From Chrysoperla carnea (taxonomy: Eukaryota; Arthropoda; Insecta; Neuroptera; Chrysopidae), in NCBI RefSeq assembly GCF_905475395.1, contig NC_058338.1, forward strand, positions 869,001-933,000: a DNA stretch of 64,000 nucleotides, given 5' to 3'. Position numbers and translations under genes: made by a program. Within the stretch, counting starts at the first letter, position 1. Each line of letters opens with the position of its first letter. The notes under the pieces were generated by a model, which did no database searches, was not told where the DNA came from, and saw only the letters and a list, made by a program, of their open reading frames with translations. Shown here piece after piece: positions 36,084-47,147 of the stretch.

Positions 36084-39000
36084 TTATGGTTCCAAAGGAC
36101 CTTCAAGGGACGCAACATCATCAGGTGTAGGTAATCGTTTCGCTTCATATTCATTTTTGTCGTATTTAATTCCGGCTGGATGGTTGAAAGCATAGAAGAA
36201 TCCACGTGGCTCTGAAGTGACACCATCTTCACCATATTTAGCTGGATCCCATGTACCATCATCTTCACCTTCTGGTCGTACATATACGGATTCTTCTGCA
36301 CTGGCGGCTGCTTGATAATTTTGATTGCTGGCCGCAGCTTGTGGAAGGGGAACTGTTTGGTAATTTTGATTACTGGCTGCTGCTTGGTAGTTTTGACCAC
36401 TGGGAATTGTTTGGTAATATTTATTGGTGGCGGCTGGTTGATAATTTTGACTTGCAGCGGCTACATCATAGTTTGGCCAACGAGCTATGTCAGGTTTTGG
36501 GTCATCGTTGTATATAAGTCTGAAAAGAAGCGTTACAAGAAATTTAAAAACTCCAGGCTTCCTTAACAGTACCTCTATCGACCTCTGTCGATATCCGTAC
36601 TTATTTCGAATGTCATAATTTTCACCTCCTAGATAGGATGACATCCCCCATGGGGCAAAGCGCATATTGACACAATATCACTTTTCTTTCTTGGGCTATT
36701 TACTACTTCCTGACCAAATTTCAAGTCAACTGATCATTTCCCATATTTCGCGAGGGTGAAATATCTTAGTGACTGCGAACAAGTAAAAATTGATAGACGT
36801 ACCTGTATTGTGATGGGCTAACTTTATTAGCTTCAGCGGCTTCTTTCCACGCTTTTTCATGTGCTAAACGAGCCGCCCGTAAAGCTGGTGTCTCTTCAAC
36901 AGGTTTAAGCACAACTTTAGGAATATTATCCTCTTGATGGAATCCATTACCAGTATCCCAATATTTCACTTTGATCACACGACCATTTGGCTCAATCCAA
37001 TTGTAGGCGCCTTTAACATGTTGTGAGTATGCATTCTTCGATTCAACTTTTGCATCAGCGGGATTTGAGTAACCGTACAAATATCCACCTAAACCATCTT
37101 GTCCATGAAATTGTGACACATCATATACGTCTTCTACTTTTTCTGGTTCTTCTGGTGATGTTCGTGCAACTGGTACAGTGCCAAGAAATGGTGCAAACTT
37201 TAAATTTGTATTTTGATTGGCAATATATTGTGCGGCTTCTTCTGGTTTTAAATCCAAATGGATTTCGATATTTGAGTTTGGGTCTTGTTGAGCATTTGCA
37301 TGTATGCAAAGCGCACCAACCTGAAATCAAATGAAAATTGGAATAAATGCGAGTTAAATCCTGTATAAATGAAATATATATGAAGGTAAATTAAATTGAG
37401 TCCCAAGTTTGAAACGCTTAGCAATATGGAGGCTCAAATAGAAAATTAATCGAAAGAATTTGGCTCAATCCAATTGTAGGCACCCTGGACCTACTACAAT
37501 GAATAACAAAAGCTAGTAGACAGTATTCCTTTTGATAAGGAACCCTAAAATTTATAGTTCCGGTTCAAATGACACACCTTATATGACCTTTGTAAAAACA
37601 GACGAGTCCGTTTAAAATTGATTACCATAATTTTAATTTTAGAAAAATAATTGTAATTTTAACTTGTTTTATAACAGCTAAAAAAGAAGCACCATTATTA
37701 TATTATGTTGAAGCAAAGACCCTCATATTACTTTCATATAATGTATGACATTTTTACCAACAAAAAAATTTAAAATCTAGATCATTCGACGAATAGCATT
37801 TTTTGAGAAATCTCTAGAATAATCCTGATACAGGCTTAACATAATTTTGAGAAGAAGTACGTTTGTCTGTAGACTTTTTTTTCGTCTTCGATATCGCGCG
37901 AACAAAAAATTATTTCGACTTCGATGAGGTGGCGATCGATACGTATTAAAGGCAATATGATCCGAAAAGAATTTCATAACATTCGATCGAGTCAGCTGAG
38001 TTTTTTTTTCTTCAATTTTTATAACTTAACTGAAGGGTCGCACTAGAGTCTGGTCCACGGCTTGTTTTTCAAGTAACTAAGGTCCGATCTTCGAAGGTAA
38101 AAAACACGAACTAAAATTATTATTTAATGGAACAGTTCTTACTGACGCCTCCAAAAGATTTTTTGCATCCGTGCTTGCTCATTTATGTACAGTACGTATT
38201 ATTCAAACTCAAACGATTGAAACTTTTGATTTTGAACTTTCTCACACATCGGTAGGTATGTGTATATGAAAGTCGATTATGCAAATATTGTAATAAAATA
38301 ATAAATTTTTTATTTTTGTTAATTTTGTTATTTTAAAAATAGAAGATTCACAAAGCATTTATGATGTGAATCTGTCAAGGTTACAACATCACTAACAAGT
38401 TCTGAGTTCTCTGTAAGTAAAGTACGTATTCAACAAAATCTTTGTAATCTTATAAAGTTGTTATCCCTGAACATCTTCAATTTGTTAATTGCGTAGAATC
38501 AATTAAAAATCGTACGTAGATCAATCTTTTTTTATTATTACTTATCCAAGTTCAATTTATTTTACAATCCATAAACAATGAAGTGTAAATAAACTTTATT
38601 TACTTCCATTAGCAACTGAGTATTTAATTAATTAGTTATATAGGTACATGTGAAATTAGTGTTTGACACATGGCCGTATCGAGGGGAGGGGGGAGGCTCC
38701 TCTGAATCGGGATTTACCACCATCATCAAAATAATGTGATTGTAATTTTCTTTCTTGTTATATAGGCAATTTTATTACAGATATGATATATAAATTATAT
38801 AATGAATAAAATTTAATCCTAATATTATTTCTCTAGCTTGTATTTTCCTAAGCGGTTCATTTTTAGACCGTGCGTCTATTTTATTTGATAGTGGAATAAG
38901 GAAGATCTTGAGTGGACCATTTATTTTTCCACTTTTACCTCCCCCTCTTAGGCCAAAAACTGGGTACGCTATTGGTCAACATTTTAAAGTTTTCACAACC

Positions 39001-39694
39001 ACAAGGATTCCAGTTTCCAACAACAAATACAATACAACAACTAAGAGAATAGATTGTTTAAATACACAGTGCGTATTGAGTTATGTATTTTTTATAAGAT
39101 GGAGCAAACGATTTAGCCTGAAAGACAGAAACCAGGTTTTTTCAAGATGATAAGCATCAGGCTATTATTTTGTAAATGTGTTAAAACATAGGAATAGCTA
39201 GGGACTCAAAACCTAGAAATAGCTAAAGTTTAACAATTACAAAGGTCATACTTTAGCTATTTGGTGAAAAAAACTTTTATTTCGAATATAATTTACTAAT
39301 TTCAAAATAGATATTGAAGAACGACATATTTTTGTGGAAATCAAAAAACGAATAAATATTTTTTGATTAATTACAAATAAAAGTAAGAATTATTATTTAA
39401 TATAATTTATTATTATTTTAAGAACACCAAAAATGTTTATGCGAAATGACCCAATTTTCATGTGAGAATCCCTAATTCTTTCCAAAGTTAAAAAACTAAA
39501 AGCAAGTTTTGTTTATTACAATAATATTTTCAAAAGCATCCATGGAAAATTTAAAACTATCGTGTTTTTCATTTACTTTATTATAGAAACGTATAATTAT
39601 TAAAAGATTATTTAATGCTCTTTTACCATGATTATTAAATAAATAAATTTTATAATAATTTAAAATAACTCACCAATAAAAATATTAACTTCAT
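36084..39694 (-). CDS. Cuticular protein with chitin-binding RR-like region, 324 aa
   Basis: Minus-strand exons, in order: 39674-39694 (MKLIFLL), 36803-37320 and 36084-36519. Splitting the signal peptide after seven codons by a long first intron is typical of insect cuticle genes. Exon 2 completes the signal peptide (VGALCIHANA, cleavage before QQDP) and encodes an RR-consensus-like region: GGYLYGYSNPADAKVESKNA, then VKGAYNWIEPNGRVIKVKYW and DTGNGFHQEDNIP. This matches the extended Rebers-Riddiford pattern (G-x-Y-x-Y ... G-x-Y-x-x-x-x-P-x-G-x-x-x-x-V-x-Y-x-A-D-x-x-G-F), known to bind chitin. Exon 3 has an Ala/Gln/Asn/Tyr-rich repeat (QNYQAAASNQNYQ units) and then a second partial motif GFFYAFNHPAGIKYDKN. 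The protein should be laid down in exoskeletal cuticle. Polyadenylation hexamer on the minus strand at 35978-35983. Confidence 0.85.
37321..39673 (-). other. First intron of the cuticular protein gene
   Basis: The donor GTGAGT (minus strand, 39668-39673) and the acceptor before 37320 bound a 2.35-kb intron. It contains a short repeat shared with 24285 (38826-38880) and a repeat shared with 42076-42230 (39285-39385; common blocks AATTTCAAAATAGATATTGA and TTACAAATAAAAGTA). A purine-rich block GAGGGGAGGGGGGAGG lies at 38678-38693. No exon or other gene was recognised. Confidence 0.6.
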
Positions 39695-40199
39695 ATTTAA
39701 AAAAAACTTATTAATAAATAAAAATGATTGTTTATAATAAATAAATTATTAAATAATTATTATTTGAGATGGAAAATCAAAAATTGACTAAATAAGTATT
39801 TGAGATGAAACTCATATATATACTTAAAATTATAAATATTAACCAATCATAATTATTAATTTTCATTTTTTAACCAATCATTATCAACTATTTTAAAAAC
39901 GTGTTTTTACTTCCTTGTTTATAAAAAGTAGGTAAATCAAGAATTTTGTGATTGTGGAAATAATTTGGTGCAATGTATCATGAATTTTTCGAAATGAAAA
40001 TGTCCAATTAAGAGAATTTTCAAATGGTATATGTGCTTGAAACTTTTTCTATTTTTATTTAATTTTATCGCTGTTTGAACTATGAATTTATTTTTCTAGA
40101 TTTTTACAGTTTAAAAAAAATTTTTTTTTCAAATCCTTCAGAAATTGTGAAAACTTTACTATTTTTATATATACAGATCAATAAAATTGAAAAAAAAAA

Positions 40200-40386
40200 C
40201 CCACACCCACGCCCACCCACACCCACACCCACACCCACACCCACACCCACACCCACACCCACACCCACACCCACACCCACACCCACACCCACACCCACAC
40301 CCACACCCACACCCACATCCACACCCACCCCCACACCTACACCCACACCCACACCCACACCCACACCTACACCTACACCCACACTC
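40200..40386. repeat. (CCCACA)n microsatellite
   Basis: About 30 hexamer units of CCCACA, with a few single-base variants (CCCACG, ACATCC, CACCTA). The strong C-on-one-strand bias leaves open frames in several phases (PTPTPT, HPHPHP and, on the other strand, VGVGVG), which are artefacts of the repeat and not genes. Confidence 0.97.
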
Positions 40387-40403
40387 AACCCAACCCAACA
40401 AAA

Positions 40404-40478
40404 CCTAACCCAGCCTAACCCAGCCTAACCCAGCCTAACCCAGCCTAACCCAACCTAACCCAACCTAACCCAACCTAA
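40404..40478. repeat. Decamer array CCTAACCCAG / CCTAACCCAA, telomere-like
   Basis: Four copies of CCTAACCCAG are followed by three copies of CCTAACCCAA and a partial unit. The G-rich strand reads TTGGGTTAGG or CTGGGTTAGG. It contains the insect telomere pentamer TTAGG in every unit, alternating with a diverged pentamer. The array directly follows the (CCCACA)n tract through ACTCAACCCAACCC. Confidence 0.93.
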
Positions 40479-40879
40479 ATTACAAAAATTGTGTTTTTTT
40501 GAATTTTTTATGATTTTTTCGATTTTTACAAATTGCAAAAAGTGTAAAAAAAGTTTTTGTTTCCGATTTCGATAAAACTAAGTTTATAAGGTAACTTTGA
40601 CCCGAAAATTACAAAAATTTTTTTGTTTGAAAAATTGTTTATTTGACCATTAAATGAGTAATTTTCGAGATATTTTATGAATCTGACTGTAGAGCCAACA
40701 TTTTCATTCCGTTCAGTCTCTGAAATTATTCCGCATTGAATCTAATTATTCCGAAATTGTCCTTTTCATTTCAATTACGATTCATTACTGTTTCGGACAC
40801 ACAGTAATAAGTTGGACAAAGACCCAAGATATTTGTTATTCATTTTATTACATTAGTTTTTTAAGAAATTGTCCGAAAC

Positions 40880-41045
40880 AAAAGGTAATCAATTTTTAAA
40901 ATGAAAATGATTTTTTTTCTAAACCATCCCTGAACTATAGCGAACAAAACAAACAAAAATTTTGAAAATCGGTCCAGCCGTTTTTGAGTTTTAGCGAGAC
41001 TAACGCACAGCAATTTATTTTTATATATACAGATTAATAAAAAAA
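40880..41045 (+). mobile_element. Interspersed repeat 3' end (RTE-like or related)
   Basis: The block GAAAATCGGTCCAGCCGTTT, then TTGAGTTTTAGCGAGACTAA, then ATTTTTATATATACAGATTA, is a tail I recognise from widespread insect interspersed repeats that end in short ATATAGAT-type repeats. A second copy of the terminal piece, TTTTTATATATACAGATCAA, lies at 40163-40182, just before the (CCCACA)n tract. No coding remnant is seen, and the family name is from memory of similar tails. Confidence 0.5.
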
Positions 41046-42892
41046 TACTTAATTCTTTCATTGATACATGAATTTATTACAACTTCTGTATGAGAACCGT
41101 ACAAGGAAGTTAATAGATCCTTTTTATGTTTATAAAATTTTGTTTTGTTACATACGTACGTTTGTGTTTACTAATTAAAAATTCATAATTTATTCATCAT
41201 ATTTTTAATAACTATACTGGTGGCTATTCTTCATGTATTGATTGTGTTTATTTTTACTATTCTTACTTAATACTACAGTATTTACTACTATAGTAACGAA
41301 TAAACACGGGGCTTTACACGTGTGTGTGTTTCTATTGCAGCCAACTACCTTAATTAGCCATTCAATTAACAGCCTAGCCTTCTTACTAAACAGTGCCGTT
41401 CAACTAACGGCTTTATTATATTCAGCCATTCAATTAAACAGCTAGACAAATGCCTTAGATCGATAGCGTTTAATTATTCGAAAATCCGAGTCTTTATGTA
41501 CGATAATATTACGATACTGGTTACGATATAAGTTGCTCACTTCAGGTTGTGACCAATATGCCTGGCGCGAAGAACCACATTCTGCCTTAGTTCCCAAAAC
41601 TGAAACCAGTATCGAATCCAAATCTCTAGTGTTTAATAATGTAACTAAAACATATTTTAAAATCAGTCAATTGAACTAAATCAACTTTGGGGCACTATTG
41701 ATTTACCTAGCAAAGCGAACCTGTTTATTGTTTTTAATTAAACAAATACAAGATACAACATCGTTGTAAATTTTATGTATTAACCAAAACAAATACAAAC
41801 ACAGTTACACTTTCAAACACGCTTAACGAATTTATTTTTTTTTTTCTTTCGTCTTCCGAGGATAATAATTACTCATCATTTAAGAAAGGTCTCTCATAAA
41901 TCATAAGATTTCACAAAAAATAAAATATAAAATTTTCCCAAGAAACAAAAGCCCCTAAAAAAACTTTTCCTCTTAAACAAATTTTTAACAGGAAGTTATA
42001 AGAAAGGCAAGTTTTTTTTAAATTTTAAATTGTCTTAATTGCCAAATTTGAATACGTTGTGGCAAAAAAAAATTTTGTGCCGGATATAATTTGCTAATTT
42101 CAAAATAGATATTGAATATTTTATGTAGAATTATATCCAAGTAATTTTCCAAAATTGAATTTCAAAATTTTTTAAGCAATTCAAAAACTAATAAACATTT
42201 TTTGATTGCTTACAAATAAAAGTAGCAATAATTTTTTTATGATTTTGGACACAAAACAAAAAATTAATGCGAATTCACTTTAGTCAAATAATTTTATTGC
42301 TTTCATCTCATTTTAGGTGGCCATAAAAATTGGAGGAATCCATTTTGAACCCACAATTGTGGATTCTACAAGTTCTACAGGTAATGTAGACGCGTTATCT
42401 CAAAAACTATTATTCTGGCATTAATTTAAACAATATTTTCACAGGGTCTAGATTATCTAAGGAAATGATTCGTATCTAAATCGATGACAAATCGAATTTT
42501 TTCAATTTTTTTTTTAAAAAGTTCAATGAAATTTAAAAATCATTTCATTTTGCCTGTGATCTTTGGTAAATTTTACTTAACATCAAAATTACTTCATCTT
42601 GAACTCGACAATATTTATTATTTATAAAAATGACCCTGTGTTCAATAAAATTGTCAATAAGTACTTAAAAAATTACATCTTCCGTAATTTTATCCATTTC
42701 CTAAGTTAATAAATAATTTATTTCAAAGTCTCTTGATCACAATAAACACAATTTTGGGGCCTCTTGCGAGACAAAATTTTGAATGATTTCATTTTGAAAT
42801 TGTGATTTTTTAACAAAGTACTTTATGGAAGAACTCAAAATAATGTTTATTGTACAAAAATTAATCAGTGATTGGTTTTTAACGCTTTTTCG

Positions 42893-43000
42893 ATATTTTA
42901 GACAATATTTTTACGCCTACGTCATACAAATTGCCTAGTTTACGATATTTTTTAGAGCATTTTCGTACATTTACGTCATACAATTTGCCTTGTTGACTCG
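42893..43000. repeat. Short tandem duplication
   Basis: Two consecutive units share TTACGYCTACGTCATACAAA / TTACGTCATACAA followed by TTGCCT and a variant of GATATTTT...AGA. The unit is about 57 bp. No function can be inferred. Confidence 0.6.
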
Positions 43001-44721
43001 TCACTGGACAGCCGAATGCATCACTTCTATTAAAACTACTTTTAGTGATTAGATGAACTTTCAAATGTCAATAATTCTTCTAAAAATTAAATATTCACAA
43101 AATTAAAATAAAAATCAACCAAAAAAAAGATGTTTTGTAAGTTTTTTTTTGTGTCTTGTAAATAAATTTTTCTTAGTCAATTTCCAAAAACTCATCAATA
43201 TATTATAATATCGATTAAAAATAGAAAGAAAGACCTTCGACTTTTTGGACGATTATAATGAATCATCAATATTTTATTTAAATATTACACTTGATAGTGC
43301 GTCACTAAATGCGATCAAAAAAATAAAAAATAATATTTTTTCGATAATATTAAGAAGCTTAAAGAGGTTTATCGAAATCGGACGACTCAGTAAAAACCCA
43401 AGCGTGATCATACACCTGAATTGAGAACGTCCCCCCTTTTTCGTCGGTTAAAAAATTATGAACCTTTAGTTTTAATTAGAACGCATTTTAAATTTTTATG
43501 CAAAAAATTAATAAATAATACCTAGCAAAGTTTAAATAATAAATGTTGATTAAATCATCACCTTATCCTTTACAGAAGAATCTACGTCATTCCAATTTTG
43601 TAAGAAATCCGGCTTCTTGCAGTTACATCAAGATGGCTATTCTTAACTCTCATATAGTTTTATGGAGGTTTTAGCAATTTTCTAGAAAAATTTTTCGAAA
43701 CTAAAAAAAACAGCCATAAAAAAGATTATTTAGAGCGATCAATTGATTAAGACAAGATTAACACGTCTCAATTTCTTAATGTTCGGCTCAATTTCCCAAG
43801 AAGAAACGTGAGGTTACAGTTCCTTGAAAAGTGGTAAGTTTCCAACGCCGCATTTACCCCTAGGTGGATTTTGTGTACAAGCCTGTTTTTAGTCTTTGTA
43901 AGTCTACCTGGGACCCTAATCGGGCGCCCCTTGACCAAAAATTTGCCTACTTCGATCCACTTTTCTTCTATTTCTAGCCCACAGAAGTTTTTTGATTTTT
44001 GGTGGATTCACCTAAGCGGTTTGCCTATGCAAATCTCACTCTGGCAACGTTGATTTTTGAAACTGCCAGTTATCACGGATGTGTATTATTAGTCAATCGG
44101 TGATTTTATATTTCTTTTTGATCTTATACAAGATCAATAGGACCAGGGTTACCATCTCGCTTATATTACCGGATGAAAGCCAGGCGATCTTATGCAAGAT
44201 TAACGAGAAATAAGAATCACTAGGTCGATATCCAATCTTTTGCTTCTTATTTTTCATTCATCAACTTCTATCCGAGGCTTCTAAAATTCTTCGTATAATT
44301 GATGACACATCTCTGATTCTCTATATATTCATGAAAGTGATATGAGTATTTTAGTTAATTTTTTAGCTAGTCAATCACAATAAGGTACATCGTATCTTTT
44401 GTAAATATGATCGATCAATGATTATTTCATCCGCCTAACCTTGGTAATGAACATTTTTTAAATTTTTTTTTTCGTCTTTAGGGCAAATAATTGGTTATTT
44501 ATAAAGATATTCGTGAATCTTCAATTAAATATCAAATATCTACTTATTCAAATTAGTTCCGATATCTCATTTTTATCAATTATTAAATATTATAAAGTTT
44601 TTATTCTTTTTCCTTATTTTAACTTCAATAATATAATTAAATGATTCCCCGAGAAATAAACTGGCATAAACAACAGAATCTTTATCCGAACAACTTTAAA
44701 CAAAATTAGTATTAAACAAAA

Positions 44722-44803
44722 GTATACTTAATGTCACAAAAAATGCTCGTTTTACATATAATATTATATGTAAAACGAGCATTTTTTGTGACATTAAGTA
44801 TAC
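44722..44803. repeat. Perfect 82-bp palindrome
   Basis: From GTATACTTAATGTCACAAAA to its exact reverse complement, the sequence is symmetric around 44762/44763 with no mismatch and no spacer. The centre is ACATATAATATTATATGT. Symmetry stops at both ends at once (A at 44721, A at 44804). The right side runs straight into a MITE end (44804-44835); the left side does not. Confidence 0.97.
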
Positions 44804-44835
44804 ATATAAGTGGTAACATCTCACCAAACAACCCT
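44804..44835 (-). repeat. End of the CAGGGTTGTT element family
   Basis: The reverse complement reads CAGGGTTGTTTGGTGAGATG, then TTACCACTTATAT, matching the terminal repeat of the element at 17559-17774. The partner end was not found on the other side of the palindrome, so this is a partial or rearranged copy. Confidence 0.65.
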
Positions 44836-46077
44836 GTGAACATTCCAAATCCTATTGTATGAGTATGGAAGTAATTGGATGTACCTTAACTAATTTCTAT
44901 CAAAAATTATCTTTATTTTAAAGATATATGCAAAAAAATTTGATAGCAAAAACAAAAGACAATTATCATAAACTTTGGAGGAGAAAAAAAATTTGCTAGC
45001 AAACTTATTATTCAATTTTAAAAAACAGTACCGCAACGCTTAAGGTGCTGATTATTTTTTTATTAAATAAATTTTCCCTAAATCTTTTCGATTAGAAAGA
45101 TGTTAATTTATTTTTAAACATTATTTGATTAATGACTCATGATAAAATATTAAAACCCAAAAATTATTTAAATAAATTTATTTAGAATTAATTTAATTGA
45201 AAAGATTTTTAAGAGATAAGCAAATTAATTTAAATTAATTCAAAAAATAATAGAGAGCTTTGTCTGATGATTAATGCAGGATTATGATAAAAACGTTTGA
45301 ACGATATTAATATTAACTAAGTCGACCCGGGCGGAATTCGTAACCCGTAACTACCCTTTCCCCTTGGCTAAAAACAACAAATTTTGTAGAAATGTGGACT
45401 AAAACGAGGGCTTTTTAAAACGAGGGCATAAAATTGTGAACAAAAGGGAGAATAAGTGAGGTCAACGAAAATAAGGACTATAACACGGTAGCCTTTGTTT
45501 TTATACAGTTGAAATTTCCCAGTAAAGCGAGCGGGTATCTGAAATATTCAATTCTCTATCAGAAATATTTTTTATAGCTTCAAGAAGATGATGTTTTTCG
45601 TTACGATCGGGATCTCAGTGATACCGTTTCTGTTTTTTTTCTTGGGCAAATTTAAAATATTTTTGACCTACGTATCCAATAACAAACGAATTTTCTGGAA
45701 TTTGGAATTGTAATTTATTTTAAACTTGCATGCATGCTAAATTGCTTGAATCCAAACCTGTTTTTTGGATTCACAAAAAATAAATTACTTTTTGTAAAAA
45801 TTATTATTTTTAACTTTTTTACTTAAAACAATAAAATATAAATTATTTATTCATTATTTTAATATTTTTTTTTAATTTTTATTATCAATTTTTTGTAAAC
45901 AAGGCCTTTTTCAGTTTCACACACTGCAGGTCACAGTCACATACATAAAAATTCATTGACATCGCCGCTTCACAAAAAAATTTCTTGCATCAGGAAATGC
46001 GAATAAATTATGACAACACGGGTTCCATGAAAGTCACGGCAGCTATAAAAAATACTTGTCTTGGAAAAATAATACAA

Positions 46078-46156
46078 GGTTGTGCAATAAGATGTTAGAA
46101 CTTAAATGAGAGAGAACACATTGTCCCAAAAGATGTTATCACTTAAATCGGGGGAG
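46078..46156 (+). repeat. Partial copy of the CAGGGTTGTT element family
   Basis: GGTTGTGCAATAAGATGTTA, then GAACTTAAATGAGAGAGAAC and ACATTGTCCC, match the left end of the element at 17559. A second AAGATGTTATCACTTAAATC follows at once, so the terminal motif is duplicated in tandem. Confidence 0.65.
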
Positions 46157-47147
46157 AAATAAGAAATAGTGTAATGGAAAAGCAATTTTTCTTTTCGAAA
46201 ATCATTTTATCTGACACTCAACATCCTAAAAATATTGGGCAAAACGATTCGTATTTAACAAAACGATTTTAAATGTTGGGAGGGGTATTTGTGTACAAGT
46301 AGAGTTGCCTTTTTGTCTGGCATTTTTTTTACGCATGCCCACGAAATGGACCACCATCGGTTTTACTTGCTCAAATTTTCAGTCGTTCTGAGACGTAAAT
46401 CCACATAATTTGGAACTATTTAATTTTCTTTTAACTGCTCAAGACTTTAAATTTTCCAGAAACTAACACACCCTTAAAATATAAAACATATTATTCGAAG
46501 AGGTGAGTACGTAGATAATCTATTTTTATAGAGACGAACGCGCCGGACGCTATTTACTATGATTAGATTTACAATTTTTTATTTCCAGTGTGTAAAATTA
46601 AGATTTACAATTATTTAGATTACAGCATCTTATTACGTTAAACATAATTAACATTGAAATTAAATTGTTATTTAACGCAAATATTAGCACATTTGATAAA
46701 ATTCTATTCAAATTCCAAGTGATTCCATTTATTTATAAACTACCAAAAATTTATGGATACACCTGCAGAAGTTAAACAATTTTGGGACCATTAAAATTCA
46801 ATTTAATTACAATTAAATCACTTTATTGTCGTGGACAATTAATTTTGTTGTAATTAAATCTCCAACTGTTCTTTATAAGTTGATAATTCAATTACATTAA
46901 ATAACAACTTTTACAATTAATAAAACTGCAATTTTTAATTGTTTTTACAATCCATTTTCGTAACTGACTAAACTTCTTACAAATGGAATTCCTTAAACTA
47001 AAAACAAATAAATCAGTTAAGAAACTTAAAAAATAATCCAAAACAATAACGCATTGTGAAAATCTGTCTTATCAGATTTTATTCGATATTTAATTTTCAA
47101 AAAAAAAGGCTTGTTTTGCAATTTTGAATCATTCTATTCATATTAAA

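Larger units (their letters stand above)
39695..47147. other. 7.4-kb intergenic region with satellite and palindrome
   Basis: Upstream regions of the minus-strand cuticle gene and of the first transporter face each other across this gap. For the cuticle gene, a TATATATATG box on the minus strand near 39812-39821, with TAGTCAAT about 30 bases further on, could be the core promoter (weak). The region holds the composite block 40160-41045, a repeat at 42076-42230, a short tandem duplication (42893-43000), a GC-richer stretch of unknown nature (43840-44060), the 82-bp palindrome, and MITE ends at 44804 and 46078. No gene was recognised. Confidence 0.6.

Noticed and set aside
40075-40428. Open frames of PTPTPT, HPHPHP and VGVGVG type on both strands
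   Set aside because: They are translations of the (CCCACA)n microsatellite in different phases and have no other coding evidence.
45311-45375. GTCGACCCGGGCGGAATTC, resembling a cloning polylinker or, on the minus strand, a tRNA-like B box with an A-box-like TAGCCAAGGGG
   Set aside because: No vector sequence surrounds it. As a tRNA-derived promoter the B box has an inserted base and lies only about 13 bases from the A box, too close for a real tRNA or SINE head. It is probably a chance GC-rich patch or a badly decayed SINE.
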